This document shows positions 1 to 9,330 of a DNA stretch of 64,000 bases, piece after piece. Source of the stretch: Myxococcus hansupus (GTDB lineage Bacteria > Myxococcota > Myxococcia > Myxococcales > Myxococcaceae). Made by a program: the position numbers and the translations under genes. Where the stretch lies: the NCBI RefSeq assembly GCF_000280925.3, contig NZ_CP012109.1, positions 3,492,501-3,556,500 on the forward strand. The letters are read 5' to 3'. The notes beneath the pieces were generated by a model, which was not told the DNA's origin, did no database searches, and worked only from the letters and a program-made list of their open reading frames with translations. Positions within the stretch are counted from its first letter, which is position 1; every line of letters starts with the position of its first letter.

Positions 1-263
1 ATGGCTGAAAACCTACGTCAGTAGCGGATTATCCGTAAAGAGATGGAATGATTCTCAATACTCAAGACAGGTTGTGAATGAATGGGTTACAGCCGGTGTC
101 ACAACCACGTGCCCTCGGAGGCGCAACGTTTCAGGTAGGTGAAGGGACGTTCAACTCCGGGTTTCTTGTGTCAGGCCTTGATAAGGATGGCGCCGGGGGC
201 CCCTTCGGATTCAGCGCCCGGAAGCATCCTTGCAATCCTGTCTGACACCGGTGAGGTCGCTCC
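1..263. other. Gene-free, relatively AT-rich leader region
   Basis: No convincing coding frame is seen here. The first 120 bases are visibly richer in A and T than the rest of the window, as is usual for intergenic DNA in high-GC myxobacteria. Any regulatory content cannot be assigned. Confidence 0.5.
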
Positions 264-803
264 GTGTCCAGTCCCGCTCCAGCGCTCCGAGTCATCCGTC
301 ACGCCTCGGAGGAGGGGCGCTGGGAGATGGTGGCGCGCACGCCGGATGCTCGGCTCCGCGCGCTCGTCCGAGGACCCTACTGGGGATACGACGAATGGAC
401 GCCGGGTCCCATGCGCCGCCGCGAGCTGCCCTCGCCGCAGGTGGTGCTCATCATCGACTTTGGCCCGCCCATCCGGATTCTCGATTCCCGAGACAGATGT
501 CACGCAGCTCGACACACGGAGGGCTTTGTCTCAGGGCTGGATGATACATTCTCAATCACTGAGACTTCGGGATCGATGCATGGCATTCAGGTGAATTTCA
601 CGCCCATGGGCGCGCGCCTGTTCTTGGAAATGCCGTTGCGTGAGCTGGCCCGGCGGGTCGTGGGATTGCGTGATGTGTTGGGACCCGCGGCGTCGTGTCC
701 GGTGGACCCACTCCAGGGGGCTGACGCCGGACGTTGGCGAGTCAATGTCCGCGAACACGCTGACTTTCCCGGAAGGATTGACTCCCCTAGGGTGCCGCGC
801 CAC
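264..803 (+). pseudogene. Truncated AraC-type regulator (N-terminal sensor part only)
   Basis: Reading from the GTG at 264, about 140 residues resemble the N-terminal DUF6597-like domain of AraC-family regulators. Recognisable blocks are WGYDEW, RRELPSPQVVLIIDFGPP, a GFVSGLDD segment and the hallmark GIQVNFTPMGARLF. Similarity fades after about residue 145 and no C-terminal AraC helix-turn-helix follows, because the next gene starts at 806 in another frame. A complete member would be about 270 residues, so the DNA-binding half is missing. The same frame stays open to 1085, but that part only shadows the next gene. This is most likely a decaying remnant. A short stand-alone sensor protein is less likely. 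Confidence 0.5.
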
Positions 804-805
804 CG

Positions 806-1342
806 ATGCCGACCGAAGTCACCGTCCAGTCCACGTTGTTCGAATCGTTGGTCCGCCTGTCGAAGCCCGACGCAGCCCTCCAGGCCGAGTTCCTCGCCGC
901 GGGCTTCGACCTGGACAAGCCGCGCGCCGTCTATCCCGCCGCCGTGTTCATCGGGTGCCAGGACGCGGTGGTGCGACTGCGATACGCGGCCATGGACAGG
1001 AGGGCCGCGTACCGAGAGCTGGGGCGGGGCCTGGTGCGCAGCTACTTCGACACCCTGGTGGGCAAGGTCGTGGCCATGGCACTGAAGGTGGCCGGCCCCG
1101 AGCGCGCGATGAAGCGCGTGTCGCTCAGCTTCAGCTCGGTGTTCTCGCCCGTGGACATCCACGTCGAGTCCCTGGGCCCCGCGGACTGGCGCGTGCGCTT
1201 CCGCGGCTACCCGTTCCCCGCGGAGGCCGCCGCGGGCACCTGTGAGGGTGCGCTGCGGCAGGCCGGCGCCAGCGAGCCCCTGGTCGATGTCGAGCGCTAC
1301 GAGCCGCCCGACGGGTTCGACCTGCGCATCCGCTGGCGCTGA
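806..1342 (+). CDS. DUF2378 (TIGR02265) family protein, myxobacteria-restricted
   Basis: This 178-residue protein has the features of the DUF2378/TIGR02265 family, a paralogous family almost confined to myxobacteria and of unknown function. An N-terminal segment (TLFESLVRL) is followed by helical blocks with YRELGRGLVRSYFDT and a C-terminal strand-rich half (VHVESLGPADWRVRFRGYP-like). Its length is normal for the family. The ATG at 806 is the first in-frame start. It converges on the ABC permease gene with only five bases between the stops. No catalytic residues can be named. The family call is a useful taxonomic marker. Confidence 0.8.
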   Translation: MPTEVTVQSTLFESLVRLSKPDAALQAEFLAAGFDLDKPRAVYPAAVFIGCQDAVVRLRYAAMDRRAAYRELGRGLVRSYFDTLVGKVVAMALKVAGPERAMKRVSLSFSSVFSPVDIHVESLGPADWRVRFRGYPFPAEAAAGTCEGALRQAGASEPLVDVERYEPPDGFDLRIRWR

Positions 1343-1347
1343 CGCCC

Positions 1348-4300
1348 TCAGGGCGTGGCGGGGCTCCCCATGGACAGTGCCGTGCCCAGGGTGGGCTCCG
1401 TCACGTTGTCCGTGGACGTGCGGTCAATGAGCACGTTGAGCGGATCGATGCCGACCTGGAAGGGCTTCACGGGGACTGTGAAGACAATCTCCGACTCGCC
1501 CTTGAGGACCTTGCGCTTCTCCAGGAAGACGGCCTCGCCGCGCTCGTCGAGCGCGCCCACGTCCATCCAGTCCTCGAAATCCACCTCGGTCTGCTCACCC
1601 GTCTCGTTCGCCCGGAACTTCTTCGCCACCACCTTGAGGGTGACGTCCCACGTGCCCTGGCTGTTCGGCCGAATCTGGGCGGACACCGCGCGGTTGTCGT
1701 AGAGGGTGATGTTCTCGAACAGGTCCTCGAGGAGGTACTGGAACTCCGGCGGCGTCTCCTCGCGGAGGAAGCCGAGCAGCTCGGTGGAGCCCGTGTACGG
1801 CGGCCCCTGGAAGCGGACCTTCTCCACGTACCGGCGCAGCGCCCGGTTCACCCGCTCCTCGCCGATGAAGTCTTGCAGCGCGTACATGACGAGGCTGCCC
1901 TTCTGGTAGTGGATGTACGCTTGGTTCTCCACGCGTGACAGCGGCACCTCCTTCTTGGATTCGAACGCGCGGCCGGAGAGGTAGCGGTCCAGTTCGAACT
2001 TGAGGAAGCGCTTCATCTTCTTCACGCCGTAGCGGTGCTTCATCACCATCAGCGCGGAGTACTGCGCCATCGTCTCCGACGTCATCGTCGCACCCTGGGC
2101 CCGAGCGCCCACCACCTGATGGGCCCACCACTGGTGCGCGATTTCGTGGGCGGTGACGTAGTACGGGTAGTCCACGTCGTCGGCGCGTCCGTCGTCCACG
2201 CGCGCGATGAATCCAATCGCCTCGGAGTACGGTATGGTGTTGGGGAAGGCCTGGGCGAAGCTGCCGTAGCGGGGGAACTCCAGGATGCGCGCCTGGCGGT
2301 GCTGGTAGGGGCCGAACTGCTCGCTGCAGTACGCCAGCGCGTCCTTCATGCCGCGCATCATCCGGTCCAACGCGAAGGTGTGCGTGGGGTGGTGGTAGAT
2401 CTCCAGCTTCACGTCCTTCCACGTGTCGCGCATCACCTCGTAGCGCGCGGACAGCACGGAGAAGAAGTTGAGGATGGGCTGGTCCATCTTGTAGCGGAAG
2501 AAGCGGCGGTCGCCTTCGATCCACTCTTTCTCCAGATAGCCCGGCGCGATGGCGATCTGGTCCTTCGACGTGCTCACCGTGGCCTGGAAGGTGATGAAGT
2601 CCGAGTCCTGGCGGATGTAGTTGTCCTGCTTCGCCTTCGCGTCATCCCGGTCCGGCATGCGCTCGCGAGGAGGCAGGTCGTAGTCCTTGCGGTCCCGGTC
2701 GTCCGACAGCTCCGCGTCCTTCTGGTAGCCCAGCACCGGCAGGTTTCCGTTGTTGAAGAAGGTGCCGTTGCCCACGATGTCGGTGCGCGCTCCGCCGTGC
2801 TTGAAGCCACGGTCGCCGAACTCCAGATCGAAGGTGATGGCGGAGATGTCGCCGGGCGCCATCGGCTGGGGCAGCTCATAGACGAAGAGACCCAGCTCGG
2901 CGTCGTGCGCCGCCGGCCGCGTCACGCCTCCCAGCGACAGGCCGCGCACGTGGGCGTCGTCCGGCAGGCTCAGCAGCACCTTGAAGATGGGCACGTCCGT
3001 CGTGTTGCGGAGGCGGTACGTCCCCAGGGCTTCCAGGCGCAGCGCCTCCGGATGGATGTGGAAGGTGACCTCCGCCGCGGTGATGCGCGGGTGGGGGAGG
3101 GCGGCGTAGGAGGCGTATTCCTTCTCGTACCGGGCCTGCCGCCGCTCACGGTCCTTCTGCGTGACGTACGGGTTGAGCAGGTGCGTGTTGTAGTAGATGA
3201 ACGCGCCCGCGCCCACGAAGGCGCAGAGCGACAGCGCCGCGGCCACGCTCCAGGCCGCCGAGCGCCGGGCCTTCGCCGCGGCCCACCGCTGCTTCCATCG
3301 CGTCTCCCGGCCCCGGACGGTGAGCAGGTAGCCCACCGCCACGAGCAGCGCGGCCAGCCCGTACCAGTACGCGCGGAACCACCCGAGCGCGGGCAGGATG
3401 CTGCCGAACCGGTTCATGTCGGAGAAGCGCAGCACGGGCTCGGAGCCGTAGCGCACCAGGGCGTCCTCCACGCCCATCAGGCTCAGCGCGGCCTGGAGGA
3501 CGAAGTAGAGCACCATCACCAGGTACGCGAGGTACTTCTGGTGGATGAGCACCTGGGCGAAGAACGCCAGCACGCACAAGAGCGCGTCGTGCGGGAAGTC
3601 CAGGAGGAAGAGCTGGGTGGCGTAGAGGCTCCACTCGATGTCGAAGTAGCCGCGCAGCACCTGGGACAGCAGCGCGGAGACCATGGCCACGGCCTTGAGG
3701 GAGAAGGCCACCAGCAGCAGGGCGCTCAGCTTCGCGCCATAGCTCACCCACGAAGGCGCGCGGGTCGCGTCCACGATGTCGGCCAACCCCGCGTCGCGCT
3801 CCTTCCACACCAGCTCACCCGCGTAGAAGGTGATGGTGATGATGAGGAAGGGCTGGAACGTGCGCGAGGCCGTCTCCAACACCTGCCACGTCACCGGCCA
3901 GGTGGCGGTGCCGAACATCGACTTGGAGACGGAGATACCCATCGTGCCCATGGCGAGCCCGGCCACCACGAAGGACCAGAACACGGGCGAGCGGAGCACG
4001 TCCCGGTAGGACAGCCACGCGGTCGACAGCGCCGTGCGCAGCCAGGTTGCCGTCGTGGGCGCCGCCTGGAGGGTGGGGATGGCGACCGGCGCGGGGGCCG
4101 CCGTCTCCCGGTGGGCTCCCCGCCCGCGCTGCTCCTCCACGGTGGTGCGGAAGCGCAGCACGGCCAAGCCGAGGAACACCGCGCCCACCACGCTCCACAG
4201 CACCCGGTTGGCGAGCAGCAGCCCCGAGAGGGGAATGAGGTCCCGGTTGCGCTCGGCGGCGGTCCAGTAGCGGGTCGCGTTCTCGAAGGTGAGGAAGCCG

Positions 4301-4950
4301 AAGGGATCCAGCAGGGACGCCAGGTCCTGGTGCTGCACGTCGGACATGGCGGAGCTGAGCACCAGGTAGCCCATCACCAGCACCACGACGCCCACGTAGA
4401 CAGGGGCCATGCGCCGGGTGACGGCCGCCAGCGTGAAGAAGACGGCGCCCGCGACGAAGAGCGTGGGCCAGACGCCCACGACGTAGGGCCACAGGTACGT
4501 GGCGAGCCGGAACGACGTGAGCCGGTCCGCGTCCACCACCCAGACGCCCGCGGCGCCCACGAGGAGGCCGGGGATGATGGCGAGCATCAACACGGCGCTG
4601 AAGAGATACGCGCCCAGGAACCGGCCGAGCAGGTACGGCGTCTTCTTCACGTTCTTCGTGAAGATGAGCATCCAGGTGTTGTGGCCGAAGTCCTGATAGG
4701 CGGCCTGGCCGAAGACGGCGGCCACCATGAAGAGCCCGAAATAGGCCAGGCTGGTGGTGAAGTTGAAGACGGTGTGCGGGCTGTTGACGCGGACCAGCTC
4801 GGGGCCGGAGGCCACCGAGAAGCCCTTGAACACGGCGCCAATGGCCAGTGTCATCAGCGCGGCGGCGGTGGCCAGCACGGCGGCGTAGACCCAGGTGGAG
4901 ATCATCTTCACCCGGCGCCGCAGCTCGAAGGTCAGGAGGGCGGTGAACAT
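1348..4950 (-). CDS. ABC-2 type permease fused to M1-family aminopeptidase domain
   Basis: A 1,200-residue membrane protein. The N-terminal half contains about a dozen hydrophobic segments in two ABC-2 permease-like sets, starting at MFTALLTFELRRRVKM. The C-terminal third is a gluzincin peptidase domain with the zinc motif HEIAHQWW near residue 934 and the downstream glutamate ligand in MTSETMAQYSALM. The start is placed at 4950 because the longer frame upstream lies inside the ATPase gene and is not hydrophobic. The ATPase gene ends eight bases upstream, so the two form an operon and probably one exporter. Permease/M1 fusions are known in Bacteroidetes and myxobacteria, but their substrate is not established. 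The peptidase domain is predicted to face away from the ATPase. Confidence 0.85.
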   Translation of the reverse strand: MFTALLTFELRRRVKMISTWVYAAVLATAAALMTLAIGAVFKGFSVASGPELVRVNSPHTVFNFTTSLAYFGLFMVAAVFGQAAYQDFGHNTWMLIFTKNVKKTPYLLGRFLGAYLFSAVLMLAIIPGLLVGAAGVWVVDADRLTSFRLATYLWPYVVGVWPTLFVAGAVFFTLAAVTRRMAPVYVGVVVLVMGYLVLSSAMSDVQHQDLASLLDPFGFLTFENATRYWTAAERNRDLIPLSGLLLANRVLWSVVGAVFLGLAVLRFRTTVEEQRGRGAHRETAAPAPVAIPTLQAAPTTATWLRTALSTAWLSYRDVLRSPVFWSFVVAGLAMGTMGISVSKSMFGTATWPVTWQVLETASRTFQPFLIITITFYAGELVWKERDAGLADIVDATRAPSWVSYGAKLSALLLVAFSLKAVAMVSALLSQVLRGYFDIEWSLYATQLFLLDFPHDALLCVLAFFAQVLIHQKYLAYLVMVLYFVLQAALSLMGVEDALVRYGSEPVLRFSDMNRFGSILPALGWFRAYWYGLAALLVAVGYLLTVRGRETRWKQRWAAAKARRSAAWSVAAALSLCAFVGAGAFIYYNTHLLNPYVTQKDRERRQARYEKEYASYAALPHPRITAAEVTFHIHPEALRLEALGTYRLRNTTDVPIFKVLLSLPDDAHVRGLSLGGVTRPAAHDAELGLFVYELPQPMAPGDISAITFDLEFGDRGFKHGGARTDIVGNGTFFNNGNLPVLGYQKDAELSDDRDRKDYDLPPRERMPDRDDAKAKQDNYIRQDSDFITFQATVSTSKDQIAIAPGYLEKEWIEGDRRFFRYKMDQPILNFFSVLSARYEVMRDTWKDVKLEIYHHPTHTFALDRMMRGMKDALAYCSEQFGPYQHRQARILEFPRYGSFAQAFPNTIPYSEAIGFIARVDDGRADDVDYPYYVTAHEIAHQWWAHQVVGARAQGATMTSETMAQYSALMVMKHRYGVKKMKRFLKFELDRYLSGRAFESKKEVPLSRVENQAYIHYQKGSLVMYALQDFIGEERVNRALRRYVEKVRFQGPPYTGSTELLGFLREETPPEFQYLLEDLFENITLYDNRAVSAQIRPNSQGTWDVTLKVVAKKFRANETGEQTEVDFEDWMDVGALDERGEAVFLEKRKVLKGESEIVFTVPVKPFQVGIDPLNVLIDRTSTDNVTEPTLGTALSMGSPATP

Positions 4951-4958
4951 GGCGGCCC

Positions 4959-5840
4959 TCAGGACTGCTTGGAGGCCCTGGCGAGGGCGTGGAAGTACAC
5001 GTCCTCCAGGTCCGGCGTGGCGGGCTCGAAGCCAGCAGGCGCGCTCTCCGCGTGGACGTGGACCAGCCGCTGCCCGGCCACGCGGCGCACGGCGATGACC
5101 TCCAGCTCCTTCATGAGGGCGTCCAGTTCCTCCTGGTGCGTGACGAAGCGCTTCCACACGCGCTGGTGCAGCGACTCCACCAGCTTCAGCGGGTGCCCGG
5201 CGGCCACGACGTTGCCGTGGGCGAGGATGGCCATGTTCTGACAGAGGTCCGCGACGTCCGACACGATGTGCGTGGAGAGCAGCACCACCACGTCCGCGCT
5301 GATTTCGGCCAGCAGGTTGTGGAAGCGGAAGCGCTCGGCGGGGTCGAGCCCGGCGGTGGGCTCGTCCACGATGAGCAGCTTCGGGTTGCCGAGCAGCGCC
5401 TGGGCGATGCCGAAGCGCTGCTTCATGCCGCCGGAGAATCCACCGAGCCGCCGGTCGCGGTGCTCCCAGAGGTTCGTCTTCTGGAGCAGCGCCTTCACCG
5501 CGTCATGGCGGGGGCCTCGCTGGGCCAGCCCCTTGAGCTGCGCGAGGTGGTCCAGCATGTCCCACGCCGTCACCTTGGGGTACACGCCGAAGTCCTGGGG
5601 CAGGTAGCCGAGCACCTCGCGCAGCCGGTCCTTGTCCCGGCGCAGGTCGATGCCGTCGAACGTCATGGCGCCCGCGTCCACGTCCTGCAGCGTCGCGATG
5701 CTGCGCATCAGCGTGGACTTGCCGGCGCCGTTCGGTCCGAGCAGCCCGAACATTCCGCGCGGAATGGTGAGATTGACACCCTGCAAGGCTCGGGTGCCGT
5801 TGGGATAGGTCTTCGACACGCCTTCCAGCTTGAGCTCCAT
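4959..5840 (-). CDS. ABC transporter ATP-binding protein
   Basis: A 293-residue nucleotide-binding subunit with the complete ATPase motif set: Walker A GPNGAGKS, Q-loop in GYLPQDFG, signature FSGGMKQR, Walker B LLIVDEPTAGLDP and the H-loop in LLSTHIVSD. The start at MELKLEGVSKTYPNG (5840) fits the family's usual N-terminus. A longer in-frame ATG at 5885 adds residues without family character. It is transcribed ahead of the permease/peptidase gene, which begins eight bases after its stop, so it very likely powers that permease. Substrate unknown. Confidence 0.92.
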   Translation of the reverse strand: MELKLEGVSKTYPNGTRALQGVNLTIPRGMFGLLGPNGAGKSTLMRSIATLQDVDAGAMTFDGIDLRRDKDRLREVLGYLPQDFGVYPKVTAWDMLDHLAQLKGLAQRGPRHDAVKALLQKTNLWEHRDRRLGGFSGGMKQRFGIAQALLGNPKLLIVDEPTAGLDPAERFRFHNLLAEISADVVVLLSTHIVSDVADLCQNMAILAHGNVVAAGHPLKLVESLHQRVWKRFVTHQEELDALMKELEVIAVRRVAGQRLVHVHAESAPAGFEPATPDLEDVYFHALARASKQS

Positions 5841-5907
5841 GACGGAGCAACCTAGCCCAGACCTCGGGACCGATGCGTGAGGCACGTGGCGTCGTTAGAT
5901 TGCATTC

Positions 5908-7173
5908 ATGCCCCTTCCTCCCCGGAGCTCCGTCGCCGCCGTCGCCTTCCTGCTGGGGGCGTGTGGTGACGGGGATCCGGTCATGCTGGAAGCCGTGGCC
6001 GCGAGCTGCCCGCGGGGGCCGGCGCAGCACCTGGATCGGTTGCCCTCCGGCACCATGGTGCTCAATGCCTACTTCCTCCAGGAGGAGGCCACCCGTGACG
6101 TCCGTCGCGGCGCGTCGGAGTCCCTCGTCCTGGAAGAGGTGCTCGCCAAGGCCTCGGCGATGGGGGTTCGGGCGCTGCGGACCAACGGGCACAACGACGC
6201 GGTGTCGAAGGTGGGCGACACCGCCATGCAGGTGGCGCCGCTGGAGTACGACGAGACGTCCCTCGTGGGGCTGGACTGGGTGCTGGCCCGGGCCCGGGCC
6301 CATGGCATCCGGCTGGTGCTGACCCTGGGGAACTACTGGAACGCCTACGGCGGCACCCGGCAGTACGTGGCGTGGGCGGGCCTGCCCTCGCCGGTGGAAG
6401 GGGACCCGCGCTTCTTCACGGACCCGGCGGTGGTGCGGCACTACAAGGCGCACGTCACGCACCTGCTCAACCGGGTGAACACGGTGGACGGCATCCGCTA
6501 CGGCGACCATCCGTCCGTCCTGGCGTGGGAGCTGCTCAACGAGCCCCGGGGCCGAGGGCTGGACCGGGATGGCGCGCGGCTCCGGACGTGGATTGATGAC
6601 GTGGCCCGCGAGGTGAAGTCCCTGGCGCCCGGCCACCTGGTGGGAACGGGTGAGGAGGGCTTCGAGCCCACCACGGAGGGCTATGACCCGCTCTTCTGGA
6701 CCCGCGCCCGGTCTCCGGTGTTCCACACGCCGGGCTCCAGCTTCACGCGCAACACGGCGTCGCCATACATCGACTTCGCGTCCGTGCACTTCTATCCGGA
6801 GTCCTGGGGCCTGGGCGGCACGGACACGGCGGAGGCGGGCGCCCGGTGGATTCGCGAACACGCCGCCGTCGCGCGGAGCCTGGGCAAGCCCTTGTTCGTG
6901 GGTGAGCTGGGCCTGCGCAACGCGGGGGACTTCGACATCTCACAGCGGCGCGCGTTGTACCGGGGCTGGCTGGAGTGTCTGCGCAACGCGGGCGTGGCCG
7001 CCGGGGCCTTGTGGCTCTTCGCCAACGACTCCCGGCCCGATGCGTGGGACGGGTACACGTTCTACTTCAAGGATGGCACCCATCCGGGTGACCCGGTCAA
7101 CCGCTACGCCGACCTGGTCGTCGAGGCCGCCGCCGCGGAGCGGCCCGGTGCGGCCGTGTCCCGGAGCTACTGA
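5908..7173 (+). CDS. Secreted GH5 glycoside hydrolase, mannan endo-1,4-beta-mannosidase-like lipoprotein
   Basis: A 421-residue predicted lipoprotein with a short hydrophobic N-terminus and lipobox LLGAC (Cys19). The body is a GH5 TIM barrel of the mannanase type. The acid/base is E212 in WELLNEPRG and the nucleophile is E333 in LFVGELGL. Other barrel landmarks are LGNYWNAYGG and ASVHFYPESW. It is expected to hydrolyse beta-1,4-mannan chains at the cell surface, which fits a predatory, polymer-degrading myxobacterium. It stands alone, divergent from the ABC genes and convergent with the response regulator gene. Exact specificity (mannan or another beta-glycan) cannot be settled from sequence alone. 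Confidence 0.82.
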   Translation: MPLPPRSSVAAVAFLLGACGDGDPVMLEAVAASCPRGPAQHLDRLPSGTMVLNAYFLQEEATRDVRRGASESLVLEEVLAKASAMGVRALRTNGHNDAVSKVGDTAMQVAPLEYDETSLVGLDWVLARARAHGIRLVLTLGNYWNAYGGTRQYVAWAGLPSPVEGDPRFFTDPAVVRHYKAHVTHLLNRVNTVDGIRYGDHPSVLAWELLNEPRGRGLDRDGARLRTWIDDVAREVKSLAPGHLVGTGEEGFEPTTEGYDPLFWTRARSPVFHTPGSSFTRNTASPYIDFASVHFYPESWGLGGTDTAEAGARWIREHAAVARSLGKPLFVGELGLRNAGDFDISQRRALYRGWLECLRNAGVAAGALWLFANDSRPDAWDGYTFYFKDGTHPGDPVNRYADLVVEAAAAERPGAAVSRSY

Positions 7174-7203
7174 GCCTGAGCCACCGGGAGCGGCGCGACG
7201 GCG

Positions 7204-7941
7204 TCAGACGGAGATGAGGCCCTTGCGGATGCCCTCGGTGACGGCCTCCACGCGGTTGGTGACCTCGAGCTTCCGGTAGATGTGTTCCAGGTGCGTGCGG
7301 ATGGTCGCCTTGCTGAGGTCGAGCAGCCGCGCGGCCTCGCTGTTGGACACGCCCTTGGCGATGAGCTGGAGGATCTCCCGCTCGCGGTCCGACAGCGGCT
7401 TGAGCAGCGGCTCGAGCAGGGCGTCATTGGCCGCGGGCACGGGCTCGGGCGCGGTGGGCGCGGGGTTGGCGTCCGGCTCCACGCGGAAGTGGCGGAGCAG
7501 CCGGCGGGCGAGGTTGGGCTGGATGACAGTGCCCCCCGCGCGGACCTCCTTGATGGCCTCGATGATTTTGTCCACCGGGGCGCCCTTGAGCAGGTAGCCG
7601 GAGGCCCCCGCCTTCACGGCCTCCAGGACTTTGTCCTCCTCGTCGAAGATGGTGAAGATGAGGATTTCAATCTTGGGGAAGCGCGCCTTCACCTCGCGCG
7701 TGACGTCGATGCCGCTCATGCGCGGCAGCCCCAAATCCAACAGGAGCACGTCCGGCATCAGCTTGGGCACTTCCTCCAGCGCGGCCTCGCCGGAGAGCGC
7801 GGTGCCGATGATGTCCATCTCCGGGTGGTTCTCGAACAGGCGGAGCTGGTTCTTGAGGATCTTCGTCTGATCCTCCACCACGAAGACGCGAATGGGCGGT
7901 GAGGAGGGCGGCTGCGGGGCGTCCACGGGGGCTCCGGTCAT
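7204..7941 (-). CDS. NarL/FixJ-type response regulator
   Basis: A 245-residue regulator. The N-terminal receiver domain has acidic residues VVED near 21-24, phosphoacceptor D69 in LLLDLGLP and lysine K119 in GYLLKGAP. A proline-rich linker (about residues 155-175) leads to a C-terminal LuxR-type helix-turn-helix (LSDREREILQLIAKG through ATIRTHLEHIYRKL). The ATG overlaps the stop of the upstream histidine kinase gene in an ATGA arrangement, so the two are translationally coupled and form a two-component system. The signal and target genes are not evident from the neighbourhood. Confidence 0.93.
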   Translation of the reverse strand: MTGAPVDAPQPPSSPPIRVFVVEDQTKILKNQLRLFENHPEMDIIGTALSGEAALEEVPKLMPDVLLLDLGLPRMSGIDVTREVKARFPKIEILIFTIFDEEDKVLEAVKAGASGYLLKGAPVDKIIEAIKEVRAGGTVIQPNLARRLLRHFRVEPDANPAPTAPEPVPAANDALLEPLLKPLSDREREILQLIAKGVSNSEAARLLDLSKATIRTHLEHIYRKLEVTNRVEAVTEGIRKGLISV

Positions 7942-9221
7942 GACGGGCGACAGGGAAGGGAGAATGCCACCTGCGCGCCCGCGCCGGGTGACGAGTCGAC
8001 AATGAGCTGGCCACCGAGCTTCATGGCGCGCTCTCGCATGTTGAGAAGACCGTAGTGGCCCCGCGGCGTCCGGGAGGGGTCGAAGCCCTTGCCGTCGTCG
8101 CGCACGACGAGGTTGACGCGCTCCTCGCTGAAGTCGAGCCGCACCTGGACGCCCTTGGCCTCCGCGTGTTTCACCGCGTTGGACAGGGACTCCTGGAGGA
8201 TGCGGAACAGCGCCAACTGCGCGTCCGGGCTGAGCTTGCGCTGAAGGCCGGTGCGCTCGAAGCGGATGTCCAGGCCGGTGCGCTCGCGGAACGTCTTCGC
8301 GTAGTCCTCCAGGTCCTGCGCCAGCTCGAAGTCCTCGCGCATCATCCGCAGGTTGCGCCGCAGCTCCTCGATGGACTCCTCCGCCGTGAGCTTCAGCTCG
8401 CGAATCTCCTCGCGCAGCCCGTCCTCGCGCGCGAGGTTCAGGATGTATTCGGACTGGATGATCATCGACGACAGGGACGCGCCCAGTCCGTCATGAATCT
8501 CGCGCGCCAGCCGGTTGCGCTCCTCCACCACCGCCAGCTCCTTGAGGTCGCCCTGCAGGGACACCACCTCGCGGTGCGCGGCGGCCTCGCGCTCGTTCAG
8601 GTACACGAGCACGTAGACGATGATGAAGTTGAGCGCGAGGTACCAGAGCAGCGTCAGCAGCTCCACCGCCGTCACGGAGCGGTTGAGGAGCAGGTCCAGC
8701 CGCGTGGTGATGGGCAGCGCTAGCAGCGGCGGAAGAATGGCCAGCGGCTTGGGGTAGAGGATGGCGAAGAGCGTGGTGAAGAGGAGCTGCGTGGCCAGCA
8801 GTGGGCTCTGGAGGCCGCCGCCCACGTGCGGCTTGACGATGAGCACCACGCTGATGGCCACGTCGAGGCACAGGGTGATGTACGTCACCCAGCGGCCCGC
8901 CTTCGGATGGTCGATGACCAGCAGGTTGGCGACGCTGTAGAGCAGCATCGCGAAGTAGCCGACGAAGGAGAACGGGCCGGTGAGGCCGAAGTAGCCACTC
9001 CACGCCGGCACCGCGAGGATGAGCAGACCCAGCGTGAGGAACATCATCCGCGCGTAGAAGAGCGCGCGGGCGCGGGCGACGAAGCGGTCCTGCTCCCACG
9101 AGGCAGTCGCCTGCTCCGCCGACACGCTGTCCGTCAGCTTGCGGCGCTCCAGGACCTTCCGCACGCGAGCGCGCAGGTCGTTGGCAGGGGTCTCCTCGCT
9201 GAGGGCGAGTTGGGAATCCAT
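7938..9221 (-). CDS. Membrane-bound HisKA_3-type sensor histidine kinase
   Basis: A 427-residue kinase. About five to six hydrophobic segments lie between residues 55 and 205, followed by a short helical linker. The HPK7-type H-box is ERNRLAREIHDGLGASL with H243, and a C-terminal HATPase domain has N-box-like SLSNAVKHAEA and G-box VRDDGKGFDPS. No periplasmic sensor domain is seen, so sensing is probably intramembrane. It overlaps the response regulator gene by four bases. NarL-type partners are the usual match for this kinase class, which supports a functional pair. Confidence 0.92.
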   Translation of the reverse strand: MDSQLALSEETPANDLRARVRKVLERRKLTDSVSAEQATASWEQDRFVARARALFYARMMFLTLGLLILAVPAWSGYFGLTGPFSFVGYFAMLLYSVANLLVIDHPKAGRWVTYITLCLDVAISVVLIVKPHVGGGLQSPLLATQLLFTTLFAILYPKPLAILPPLLALPITTRLDLLLNRSVTAVELLTLLWYLALNFIIVYVLVYLNEREAAAHREVVSLQGDLKELAVVEERNRLAREIHDGLGASLSSMIIQSEYILNLAREDGLREEIRELKLTAEESIEELRRNLRMMREDFELAQDLEDYAKTFRERTGLDIRFERTGLQRKLSPDAQLALFRILQESLSNAVKHAEAKGVQVRLDFSEERVNLVVRDDGKGFDPSRTPRGHYGLLNMRERAMKLGGQLIVDSSPGAGAQVAFSLPCRPS

Positions 9222-9270
9222 TCGCCCGGCAGTCTACGGGAGCCGCAGGGGGGCCGGGAATCCCGGAGGT

Positions 9271-9307
9271 GGCCTGCCTTGCTTCCGGGAGGGCGAGGAG
9301 GCAGGCC
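9271..9307 (-). terminator. Inverted repeat, possible terminator
   Basis: Eight-base perfect arms (GGCCTGCC and GGCAGGCC) enclose a 21-base loop just downstream of the small lipoprotein gene. No T-run follows, so termination is only plausible. Confidence 0.35.
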
Positions 9308-9330
9308 CCACGCCCCGTGGAAGCACCGCG

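Noticed and set aside
2035-5241. A 1,068-residue plus-strand frame opposite the ABC permease gene
   Set aside because: Composition is His/Arg/Gly/Gln repeats without domains. It is an antisense shadow of the permease/peptidase gene in GC-rich DNA.
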